Positions 9,601-15,729 of a stretch of 18,624 nt of DNA are shown one piece after another; position 1 is the first letter of the stretch; each line of letters begins with the position of its first letter. The stretch comes from CAZDDA01 sp964568045. GTDB lineage: Bacteria; Bipolaricaulota; Bipolaricaulia; UBA7950; UBA9294. The position numbers and the translations under genes are program-made. Below the pieces are notes generated by a model. It did no database searches, was not told where the DNA came from, and worked only from the letters and a program-made list of their open reading frames with translations. The stretch is taken from assembly GCA_964568045.1 (NCBI GenBank), contig CAZMOL010000032.1, forward strand, positions 1-18,624. Direction: 5' to 3'.

Positions 9601-9693
9601 TGCGGCCGCGAGCACTTTAGGGCACTTGGAGAAGATGTCGGTTTTGCTGTTGCGAAGGACTACGAGACGTTTATGGAACAAGCTCTGGACTAA
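6681..9693 (+). CDS. Type III-like restriction enzyme Res subunit, +1 frameshift near N-terminus
   Basis: This is the predicted ATP-dependent translocase and endonuclease partner of Mod. Translation starts at ATG 6681, 8 nt after GAGGAG (6667-6672), and gives the typical N-terminus MKLQFDPNLDFQREAVNSIV, then LFEGQE. Family-like sequence (EICRTNFTVAPL) then continues in the +1 frame from about 6772, so the gene shifts within roughly 6765-6775 (GGAAGGAG). Without a shift, translation ends at 6950 after 89 residues. The remaining frame is open to 9693. It contains Walker A ETGTGKT (6976-6996), DEPQ (7372-7383), motif VI QEIGRGLR (from 8368), and a C-terminal PD-(D/E)XK nuclease with NPDW (Asp codon 9487) and VVETKG (Glu 9541, Lys 9547). 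All catalytic elements lie after the shift. The gene may be inactivated, recoded, rescued by an internal start (TTG 6745 or ATG 6835, neither with a good ribosome site), or affected by a sequencing error. Confidence 0.85.
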
Positions 9694-9750
9694 GCGGCAG
9701 GGACTGATCTCCGATCGGAGCCGCGAAGGCAGAGACGGACGGAGGTGCGG

Positions 9751-11547
9751 ATGGAAGCGAGAAATCGGCCAATCAAAGACTGGTACTCCAAGATCACAAC
9801 GGGAGAGATCAAGCTGCCGCGCTTCCAGCGATTCGAAGCGTGGGACAGGCAGCGAATCTGCAGCCTGCTTGAAGTTGTGATCCACAATCTTCCTCTCGGA
9901 ATCACGCTTGTGCTTGACGTGGGGGATGAAGAGAAGTTCATCTCGCGCTATCTGGAGACGGCACCAGAGACCGACAACCGAGTCCACGAACAGCTGCTCG
10001 ACGGTCAGCAAAGGCTGACGGCGCTCTGGCGTGCCTTCCACAATAACTACGAATCGGAAACGTACTTCGTCTATCTTGAGGAGTTCGACGACTACGACGA
10101 GGATGAGGAATGCGATGACCTCACGGTCTACTGCCGTGGCAGGTACAAGAAGAACGGCATGACGTACCCGCTGTGGTGTGGCGACCCAGCGCAGTGTTTG
10201 AAGCGTGGACTCATTCCGACACAGCTCCTGAAGCCAGAGGACATAGACAAAGTGATCGACAAGTGGATTGACGAAGCGACGAAACCACTCAGGCCGACCG
10301 ACGCTGGCGAGCTTGAGGCTTTCTTCGGGTTCAAGAAGCGCGTAAGTGATCGGATCAAAGACTTGCGTTCGGTTGTTGCGAACTATAACCTCCCGTATTT
10401 GTCGCTTCCTGCACAGACAGACAAGGCCGTCGCGCTGAACGTCTTCATCAACATGAACACAAACAGCAAGCCTCTAACTACGTACGACGTCATCGTGGCT
10501 GAAGTGGAGAGCGTGATGGGCCAATCACTGCACGACCTGCAGGAAGCGCTTGATGAGAACCAGCCGAATGTATCCAGGTACTCCCAGCTTTCAGACTTGA
10601 TCCTCACTACTTCCGCTCTGCTTCAGAATGCCTTCCCAAACCAGCGCGGCGCCTGGGATATGGACAAAGTCGAAATGGTTCGGAACTGGAAGACGATGGA
10701 GCTCGGGCTTGGTCGAATGGCCGATTTCCTGAAGGCTGAGGGGATATTCGATCGTCAGCGTCTGCCTACGAATGCTGTCTTGGCGGTCATCGCTGCGCTC
10801 TACGCGGACATCCCGGATAGTGGGGACAAACGTGGGCAAGATGAACTGTTGCTCAAACGCTACGTATGGCATGCGTTCTTCACAGATAGATATGAGAATG
10901 CCGCCGCAACAAACGCTTACGCTGACTACGTCGCATTACAGCGACTGATCAGGGGAGCCTGTCGTGATGATGGAACGCATTACACGGTTCATGATGTTCC
11001 TGTCTTCAAAGATCACGAGCTTGCTGATCCAGAAGAGTTGCTGACTGCTGAATGGCCGCGGCGAGCGACAATTCGGGGAAGGGGAGTACTTGCAGTTGCC
11101 TGCCGCCTTGGTGCCCAGGACTTTGCGACTGGAGAGATCCTGAATGCACAGAACGTTGAGAATCGACACTATCACCACATCTATCCCGATGCGCTTCTAA
11201 AGGAAGCTGAGATCGACGGCTTCGTAGCGCTCAACTGCGCGCTGATTTCAGACAAGACCAACATGGCGATTGGTCGAAAGGATCCTGTCGAATACATGAA
11301 GGATCGGTACAAGTGGACATCGGCAGAGATCGTCGCACAGAGACTGCATTCACACCTCATCCCCATTCCCGAACTGGCAAACGGTGGCTACATGGGACTG
11401 TCCCAATCTGAGAAGGTCACGAAGCTCAAACAAGACTATGGCGCGTTCCTGCGTCGTCGAGCGGAGCTGGTGTCGCAAGCAGTGAGGCTTCTCGCCGAAG
11501 GACGGCTCACTGGCCCTTCGAACTTGGCCCTATATCATGCCGACTAG
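9751..11547 (+). CDS. GmrSD-like DUF262/HNH modification-dependent restriction protein
   Basis: This 598-residue single-chain protein resembles the type IV restriction enzyme GmrSD and relatives such as SspE and BrxU. The N-terminal DUF262 (ParB/Srx-like NTPase) domain has LPRFQRFEAWDRQRI (22-36) and the signature LDGQQRLTAL (83-92, with D84). An acidic insert DDYDEDEECDD lies at 113-123. The C-terminal DUF1524 His-Me finger nuclease has YHHIYP (His475, His476), then N495 and KTN (N504). In this family the N-domain hydrolyses NTP and the HNH domain cleaves DNA carrying base or backbone modifications. ATG 9751 is chosen because GGAGG (9741-9745) lies 5 nt upstream; GTG 9745 sits inside that site. 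A 57-nt gap separates it from Res, unlike the overlaps upstream, so it may be a later addition or have its own control. The preferred DNA modification cannot be read from sequence. Confidence 0.88.
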   Translation: MEARNRPIKDWYSKITTGEIKLPRFQRFEAWDRQRICSLLEVVIHNLPLGITLVLDVGDEEKFISRYLETAPETDNRVHEQLLDGQQRLTALWRAFHNNYESETYFVYLEEFDDYDEDEECDDLTVYCRGRYKKNGMTYPLWCGDPAQCLKRGLIPTQLLKPEDIDKVIDKWIDEATKPLRPTDAGELEAFFGFKKRVSDRIKDLRSVVANYNLPYLSLPAQTDKAVALNVFINMNTNSKPLTTYDVIVAEVESVMGQSLHDLQEALDENQPNVSRYSQLSDLILTTSALLQNAFPNQRGAWDMDKVEMVRNWKTMELGLGRMADFLKAEGIFDRQRLPTNAVLAVIAALYADIPDSGDKRGQDELLLKRYVWHAFFTDRYENAAATNAYADYVALQRLIRGACRDDGTHYTVHDVPVFKDHELADPEELLTAEWPRRATIRGRGVLAVACRLGAQDFATGEILNAQNVENRHYHHIYPDALLKEAEIDGFVALNCALISDKTNMAIGRKDPVEYMKDRYKWTSAEIVAQRLHSHLIPIPELANGGYMGLSQSEKVTKLKQDYGAFLRRRAELVSQAVRLLAEGRLTGPSNLALYHAD

Positions 11548-11585
11548 GAGCAGACCTGCTTCGGATTCGGCTGCAACCGAATGAA

Positions 11586-11726
11586 CCACTCCGCATCTCC
11601 GCCAAGACCCTCGGCGAACTGGCCCTTCCCGAGTTCTGTCTGCGTTGCTTCTGGCTGAACCTGCACGCCAGACACCTTCCATTCCAGATCTTCCCCGGGG
11701 ATCTTCACAGCTCGATCGATGCGTAG
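11586..11726 (+). pseudogene. Remnant of PD-(D/E)XK (Cas4-like) nuclease gene, copy A
   Basis: Reading from 11586, an open stretch of 46 codons gives PLRISAKTLGELALPEF, then a CxRCFWL motif and LPFQIFPG, ending at a TAG (11724-11726). This resembles the N-terminal segment of a Cas4-like PD-(D/E)XK nuclease family. There is no in-frame ATG near the beginning, and the catalytic C-terminal part is missing. The sequence is a diverged direct copy of 13435-13574. Small indels around 11696-11708 cancel in frame but change conserved residues (GDLHSS against GIFSS in copy B). It occupies the gap between the GmrSD-like gene and AbiEi and is not expected to make a working protein. The family assignment rests on pattern memory. 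Confidence 0.6.
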
Positions 11727-11769
11727 CCCCGCCTGAATGTGGTCTGCATCACGTTCGCCGCGCAAGCCG

Positions 11770-11798
11770 TTGCAAAAAGATAGCAATAATGTTATTTT
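11770..11798 (+). promoter_or_regulatory. Putative leaderless AbiE promoter with central inverted repeat
   Basis: TTGCAA (11770-11775) and TATTTT (11793-11798) form -35/-10-like elements 17 nt apart in a strikingly AT-rich patch. The start of transcription would fall on or next to the AbiEi ATG at 11805, and no ribosome site is present before it, so the message is likely leaderless. An inverted repeat AATAA-TG-TTATT (11785-11796) lies in the spacer and reaches the -10. AbiEi-type antitoxins are known to autorepress through inverted repeats, so this is a candidate operator. The promoter is plausible; the operator is speculative. Confidence 0.45.
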
Positions 11799-11804
11799 TC
11801 TACT

Positions 11805-12443
11805 ATGAAATGGCACGCCTTCCTGGAGCGATTCGGCAACTGCGCGGTGATTGAGCCTGCCATGGTATACGCAGGGGAACCGAATCCCGATGCGCTGCAA
11901 GCGCAATTGAGTCGATGGGTCAAAGCGGGGCGCCTCATCAAGTTGGCACGCGGGAAGTACGCGCTCGCCCCTCCGTATCGAAGGGTCGATCTTCCCCTCG
12001 AACACGTGGCGAATCGTCTGGTCTATCCTTCGTACATCAGCGCGGAGAGCGCGCTGGCTTGGTACGACCTTATCCCCGAGGCGGTCGCTGTGATGACCTC
12101 CGTGACGACGGCGCGTCCGCGTGTACTTGAAAACGCACTGGGGACGTTTCGCTATCGCCACATTCGACGAGGTCTGTTTTGGGGCTTTGAGTCGGTGATC
12201 TTGCAGGGGCAGGAGTGCGTCATCGCCTCTCCGGAGAAGGCGATGCTAGACCTCTTCTACTTTCGGTCGGGTGAAGCGAGCGCCGAGGCGATTCAAGAAA
12301 TGCGCTTTCAGAACCTGGATCGCCTCGACGAGGAGCGGTTGTTGGCGCTTGCTCGTCGAACCGGTGTGAAGAAACTCATCACTGGGGCAGAACATGTTTT
12401 GCAGCATCGAAGCATTCTCTTGAAGGAGTACGATCTTTCATGA
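11805..12443 (+). CDS. abiEi: AbiEi-family antitoxin / transcriptional regulator
   Basis: This 212-residue protein has the AbiEi layout. The N-terminal winged-helix region spans about 1-75 (LSRWVKAGRLIKLARGKYAL). The C-terminal antitoxin domain includes YPSYISAESALAWYDLIPE, a typical SVTTARPR segment and a conserved SPEKAMLDLFY motif (about residues 142-152). In characterised type IV toxin-antitoxin systems AbiEi represses the operon and counteracts AbiEii without a stable protein-protein complex. The ATG at 11805 lacks a Shine-Dalgarno sequence, fitting a leaderless transcript. Its TGA overlaps the toxin ATG as ATGA. Length is normal for the family and no defects are visible. The pair is bracketed by two nuclease-gene remnants, suggesting arrival as a small cassette. 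Confidence 0.9.
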   Translation: MKWHAFLERFGNCAVIEPAMVYAGEPNPDALQAQLSRWVKAGRLIKLARGKYALAPPYRRVDLPLEHVANRLVYPSYISAESALAWYDLIPEAVAVMTSVTTARPRVLENALGTFRYRHIRRGLFWGFESVILQGQECVIASPEKAMLDLFYFRSGEASAEAIQEMRFQNLDRLDEERLLALARRTGVKKLITGAEHVLQHRSILLKEYDLS

Positions 12444-13243
12444 AGGACCGAGCCCTGCAGCTCGTTGGTGAAGCATCACAAGGGCAGAAGAGGAATGTGT
12501 TGCGCGAATACCTGCAAGCGCACGTTCTCTACTCCCTGCAATCGGTACGAGCGTTTGAGCGGATTGCCTTCGTCGGTGGAACGGCGCTGCGCTTTTTGTA
12601 TGGGCTGCGTCGATACTCCGAGGATGTCGATTTCTCCTTGGAGGATGCGAAAGGCTACAGCTTTGCTCGCCTCCTCGATCGGGTGGAGTCGGATCTGATT
12701 AATGCTGGTTTCGACGTGACGATCCACCCGCGCGAAGGGGAGTCGGTACACTCCGCGTTCGTCCGGCTGCCCGGGCTGCTGCATGAAGCCGGTCTGTCGC
12801 CGCATCGAACGGAAAAGCTATCTGTGAAGATCGAGATCGACACGTGCCCACCTGCGGGGGCAACGACGAAAACGACGCTGATCAATCGGCACTTCCTTGT
12901 GGCCCTTCTTCACTACGACATCCCCTCGCTGATGGCGGGAAAGCTGCACGCGCTGCTCTCGAGGCCGTACACGAAGGGGCGAGATGTCTACGACCTGCTC
13001 TGGTACCTCTCCCGCGCCGATTCGGTAGATCCGAATGTTTCCCTACTGCAGAACGCTCTGGCTCAGACAGGGTGGAACGGTCCACAGGTAACACTTGAAA
13101 ATTGGCGGGAGGTCATCGCTGAGGAGATGATCGCACTGGATTTCGTAAAGATTGCAGAAGATGTGGGACCCTTCCTGGAAAGACCTGAAGACCGAGCGCT
13201 CCTCACTCGCGACATCGTGCTCTCCGCGTTGCGACAAGCGTAG
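12440..13243 (+). CDS. abiEii: AbiEii-family nucleotidyltransferase toxin
   Basis: This 267-residue DUF1814 protein is the toxin half of a type IV toxin-antitoxin system giving abortive infection. It has the polymerase-beta-like nucleotidyltransferase motifs: FVGGTALR (44-51), then YSEDVDF with metal-ligand aspartates D62 and D64, KIEID (K130, D134), and motif IV AGKLHALLSRPYTKGRDVYD with K168, K179, D182 and D185. Related toxins transfer nucleotides to cellular targets such as tRNA, blocking growth. All four motifs are present, so it should be active. AAGGAG (12423-12428) precedes the ATG by 11 nt and the start overlaps the AbiEi stop by 4 nt, giving coupled expression. The target in this organism is not deducible. 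Confidence 0.92.
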   Translation: MKDRALQLVGEASQGQKRNVLREYLQAHVLYSLQSVRAFERIAFVGGTALRFLYGLRRYSEDVDFSLEDAKGYSFARLLDRVESDLINAGFDVTIHPREGESVHSAFVRLPGLLHEAGLSPHRTEKLSVKIEIDTCPPAGATTKTTLINRHFLVALLHYDIPSLMAGKLHALLSRPYTKGRDVYDLLWYLSRADSVDPNVSLLQNALAQTGWNGPQVTLENWREVIAEEMIALDFVKIAEDVGPFLERPEDRALLTRDIVLSALRQA

Positions 13244-13311
13244 CGCGAAGCCCGCCTGCAGCTCAGCTTGTGTGTTTCGGTTGCAGCACTTGTTCTTGAT
13301 CGATGATAGGA

Positions 13312-13342
13312 GTTGCCCTACTTGCCGGCAGGTAGTCGCAAC
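13312..13342. repeat. Long imperfect palindrome downstream of AbiEii
   Basis: Nested inverted arms GTTGC/GCAAC (13312-13316 and 13338-13342) enclose a near-perfect 16-nt palindrome, TACTTGCCGGCAGGTA (13319-13334), with one T:G pair. It lies about 70 nt after the AbiEii stop and about 75 nt before the second nuclease remnant. No T-run follows, so it is not a standard rho-independent terminator. It could be a processing hairpin, a protein-binding dyad or a recombination site. Confidence 0.4.
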
Positions 13343-13416
13343 CGTGCGCGTGTTGGGGAATGAGAAACCTCTGCGTTTGGGTTTTGGGACAACGGTGCAG
13401 GTAGACTGAGGACATC

Positions 13417-13614
13417 ATGAATGGATCCAAGCCACTCCGCATATCCGCCAAGACCCTCGGCGAACTGACCCTGCCTGACTTCTGCCAGCGGTGCTTCTGG
13501 TTGAAGACGCATGCGAAGCAACTGCCGTTTCAGATCTTCCCGGGGATCTTCAGCTCGATCGATGCCAACACCAAGCGCGTGGTCCACGTGTGGAGAGTTT
13601 CTCGCCGGGTGTAG
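13417..13614 (+). pseudogene. Truncated PD-(D/E)XK (Cas4-like) nuclease N-terminus, copy B
   Basis: A 65-codon frame with a good ribosome site (TGAGGA, 13407-13412) starts MNGSKPLRISAKTLGELTLP and continues through FCQRCFWLK and LPFQIFPGIFSSIDA to KRVVHVW. It then runs into an unrelated tail and stops. This matches the N-terminal segment of a Cas4-like PD-(D/E)XK nuclease family; full members are expected to be two to three times longer. The C-terminal catalytic Asp/Glu/Lys cluster is absent, and I see no continuation in any frame before 13780. Copy A at 11586-11726 is a homologue. Over about 135 nt I count roughly 84% identity, with most differences at third codon positions. It may be transcribed and translated as a short peptide but cannot be a nuclease by itself. 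Confidence 0.6.
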
Positions 13615-13722
13615 CCGTATCATCATATGTGTAGATAAGTCAGGAAGACCAAGATAAGGACCAACCCCAGGGTGGATTGGCTTACTCTTTCCCGGAAACG
13701 CTGGAATAGGGGGGCTCGTTGC

Positions 13723-13730
13723 TGTATACT
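13723..13730 (+). promoter_or_regulatory. Extended -10 element (TGTATACT) before small secreted peptide gene
   Basis: TATACT at 13725-13730, preceded by TG at 13723-13724, is a strong -10 element. No good -35 is visible 16-18 nt upstream. Transcription would begin near 13737, giving a leader of about 44 nt to the ATG at 13781. The same 8-mer occurs on the minus strand ahead of the barrel-like protein gene. Confidence 0.5.
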
Positions 13731-13780
13731 GCCCCCTCCAAAAACACATGTCACCAGTACATGCAACCGAGGAGGTTGAG

Positions 13781-14017
13781 ATGAGGAAGTTTCTAGTTGT
13801 TGTAGCAGTGCTTGTTCTCGCGCTCTCGGCTGCCGCAATGGCCGTCGGCAATGGGCACGATGGCCCCGCCCCGAATGCGGGGAATGGCGTCCCTGACGGG
13901 AGTGGGTTTGACAACAGTGGAGTAGGCGGAGCCGATTCCTTCGGTCCTGCGCCGAATTCCGGCGACGGAGTCTCGGACGGCAGCGGCCTGGAGACGCCCA
14001 ACGGTCCAAACCGGTAG
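13781..14017 (+). CDS. Small secreted Gly/Asn/Asp-rich repeat peptide
   Basis: This 78-residue protein starts with a clear signal peptide (MRKFLVVVAVLVLALSAAAMA, likely cleaved near residue 21). The mature part has two imperfect repeats with consensus GPAPNxGxGVxDGSG. It is rich in Gly, Asn, Asp and Pro and contains almost no hydrophobic core, so it is probably disordered or calcium-binding and exported. A near-perfect ribosome site, AGGAGGT (13770-13776), sits 4 nt before the ATG, a strong -10 lies upstream, and a perfect terminator lies downstream. Together these indicate an abundant monocistronic product. In-frame extension to an upstream ATG (13748) is rejected because it would bury the ribosome site. 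I do not recognise a named family. Short DGSG/DGTG-type secreted peptides exist in other bacteria, with no function I can state. Confidence 0.8.
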   Translation: MRKFLVVVAVLVLALSAAAMAVGNGHDGPAPNAGNGVPDGSGFDNSGVGGADSFGPAPNSGDGVSDGSGLETPNGPNR

Positions 14018-14069
14018 CGGCAAGCTCTTCCGCGCGTAGCATCGCGATTCGGATTTATACCATGTAGAG

Positions 14070-14100
14070 GCCAGAGCCCATCGCGGGCTCTGGCTTTCTT
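14070..14100 (+). terminator. Rho-independent terminator
   Basis: A perfect 10-bp stem, GCCAGAGCCC (14070-14079) and GGGCTCTGGC (14085-14094), closes a 5-nt loop and is followed by TTTCTT. It lies 53 nt after the stop of the small secreted peptide gene and should end that transcript. It is the clearest terminator in the window. Confidence 0.92.
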
Positions 14101-14311
14101 GCAGCATCAGAATGTAGTCGTCCGACTCTCTTGTCACTGGTCATTCCGGAGTGCCAGCCAAGCTTGCTCCCTAGAGGTGTTCATTGGGTTGGTGAGGGAG
14201 ATTGGGCAAGCGGGACGCGCTCCTTGGAAACTCCCGGCCAATCCCAGATGATCTCCGCAGGATGAAAGCGAGGAAGCGGATGGTCGCAGAGCAGTACTTA
14301 GGGAGGCCGTG

Positions 14312-15496
14312 ATGCACGCGCTGTGGGGCCTGGCAGCCGCGTCGTTGTTGGCGTGGATTGGACTACTCGTTGGTCGGGGCTTCTTCTGGTGGCCGTTGCC
14401 CCGTCTCGATTCGCCTGAAGCGTCCCTGGAGCCGGAGGATTGGGCGGGGCGTTCGGTTGTCGCTGTCATCCCGGCGCGCAACGAGGCCGAAGTCATTCCC
14501 CGCACGCTTTCCACCGTCCTCACCCAGGATTACTGCGGAGCGTTTCGGGTGGTGTTGGTCGACGATCGCAGCGAGGACGGGACGGCATCTGTTGCCCGGG
14601 CGGTGGCCGAAGAGTCCTCGGCGGAGGATCGGTTGACGGTTCAAAGCGGCGAGTCACTTCCTGCCGGATGGTCGGGCAAGGTGTGGGCGATGCAGCAGGG
14701 AGCGGCGGCTGCGTCGGCGGTGGATGCACCGGAGTTTCTGTGGTTCACCGACGCCGACATTATTCACGAGCCGTGGGTGCTTTCCGCTTTGGTCGACAGG
14801 GCGGAGGAGGATGGCCTCGATCTCGTCTCGGCGATGGCGACGCTGCGGGTCGACTCGCTGTGGGACAAGCTCCTTGTCCCTGCGTTCGTCTACTTCTTTG
14901 CCAAGCTCTATCCGTTTCGGTTCGTCGGCAACCCGCGTCGCCGTAACGCCGGTGCGGCAGGTGGGTGCATCCTTGTGCGGCGTAGCGTCCTCGAACGGGC
15001 CGGTGGGCTCGAGGCGGTCGGTTCGGCGCTGATCGACGACTGCGCCCTCGGACGCCTCGTCAAGCAGGCGGGGGGTCGGATCTGGCTTGGGTTCTCCCAG
15101 AGCGTGCGCAGTGTCCGCGGTTACGGCAGCCTGGCCAGTGTCTGGCGGATGGTCGCCCGCTCGGCCTACACCCAGCTCGGACACTCCCCACTCGTACTGG
15201 GCGGGACGATCTTCGGGATGCTCTTCCTCTACGCGCTCGCGCCGATTGCCTGCATTGGCGGAGCGATCGCAGCGGCGTTTGGTGTGCCGGGCACGGTTTC
15301 GCTCGCCGCGATCGGCGCGGCGACGTGGGGGTTGATGTCAGCCAGTTTCGTGCCGATGCTGCAGCACCACGGCGTCGGATGGTGGACCGCTCCACTGCTG
15401 CCCGTTGCCGGCGTCCTCTACACTGCGATGACCGTCTCGTCGGCGTGGCGACACACGAGAGGCCGGGGCAGTGCGTGGAAGGGTCGAACCTACTGA
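14312..15496 (+). CDS. HpnB-like family 2 glycosyltransferase
   Basis: This 394-residue membrane-associated GT-A glycosyltransferase has an N-terminal membrane segment (about 4-22), the GT2 start VIPARNEAEVIP, the VDDRSED nucleotide-sugar site (83-89), the metal-binding TDAD (146-149) and an acceptor-side IDDC (241-244). Three or four hydrophobic C-terminal segments lie at about 294-326, 328-350 and 358-378. The pattern LPAGWSGKVWA, LLVPAFVYFFAKLYPF, NAGAAGGCILVRR and ARSAYTQLGHSPL closely fits the hopene-associated glycosyltransferase HpnB, so transfer of a sugar to a polyprenyl or hopanoid-type lipid at the inner membrane is likely. No squalene or hopanoid gene is adjacent, so the acceptor is uncertain. 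ATG 14312 is chosen over GTG 14309 because GGGAGG (14301-14306) lies 5 nt from it. The terminator upstream makes it a separate transcription unit. Confidence 0.85.
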   Translation: MHALWGLAAASLLAWIGLLVGRGFFWWPLPRLDSPEASLEPEDWAGRSVVAVIPARNEAEVIPRTLSTVLTQDYCGAFRVVLVDDRSEDGTASVARAVAEESSAEDRLTVQSGESLPAGWSGKVWAMQQGAAAASAVDAPEFLWFTDADIIHEPWVLSALVDRAEEDGLDLVSAMATLRVDSLWDKLLVPAFVYFFAKLYPFRFVGNPRRRNAGAAGGCILVRRSVLERAGGLEAVGSALIDDCALGRLVKQAGGRIWLGFSQSVRSVRGYGSLASVWRMVARSAYTQLGHSPLVLGGTIFGMLFLYALAPIACIGGAIAAAFGVPGTVSLAAIGAATWGLMSASFVPMLQHHGVGWWTAPLLPVAGVLYTAMTVSSAWRHTRGRGSAWKGRTY

Positions 15497-15729
15497 ACCG
15501 GTACCTCAATAGAATGTTCTAAGCATACCACCACCGCGGATCGCCGATTTGGCTGTGAACCGGGGCGGCGGGGTGAGGACTTCGTTGTTGCTGTGAACGA
15601 GCCATGAGTGGCTCGCTTCTGTAATTCAGCCGTCGGTTCGCTGGTCTTCTAAATTGGTGATAGGAGATGACTGATCTCCGCCAGAAACCTGGTAAAACTA
15701 GCACTTTCCAACTACTGACCGGTCTCCTC

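Noticed and set aside
309..9693. Assignment of the cassette to BREX or DISARM.
   Set aside because: No PglZ, BrxC-type ATPase, Lon-like protease or DUF1998 gene is visible. The helicase and methyltransferase alone are not enough.
9709..9720. Perfect 12-bp palindrome CTCCGATCGGAG between Res and the GmrSD-like gene, a possible operator or terminator.
   Set aside because: Four to five perfect 12-bp palindromes are expected by chance in 18.6 kb, and no T-tract follows.
9106..10041. 311-codon antisense open frame spanning the Res end and GmrSD-like start, and a similar one at 7768-8544.
   Set aside because: These are typical shadows of GC-rich third codon positions, with no ribosome site and overlap with clear catalytic domains on the plus strand.
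11570..13287. A 12-nt inverted pair, GCTGCAACCGAA (11570-11581) and TTCGGTTGCAGC (13276-13287), bracketing the AbiE cassette as if it were terminal inverted repeats.
   Set aside because: About ten such 12-nt inverted matches are expected by chance in a window this size, the match does not extend further, and no transposase is present.
13318..14001. Long minus-strand open frame (227 codons) across nuclease remnant B and the secreted peptide gene, with a similar one opposite copy A and AbiEi (11544-12161). Their matching segments look like a repeated protein family.
   Set aside because: The match arises because the two nuclease fragments are homologous on the plus strand. The frames run antisense through well-supported genes and signals.
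15663..15679. Hairpin GGAGAT-GACTG-ATCTCC as a terminator for the secreted nuclease or the glycosyltransferase gene.
   Set aside because: Only a 6-bp stem and no T-run on either strand.
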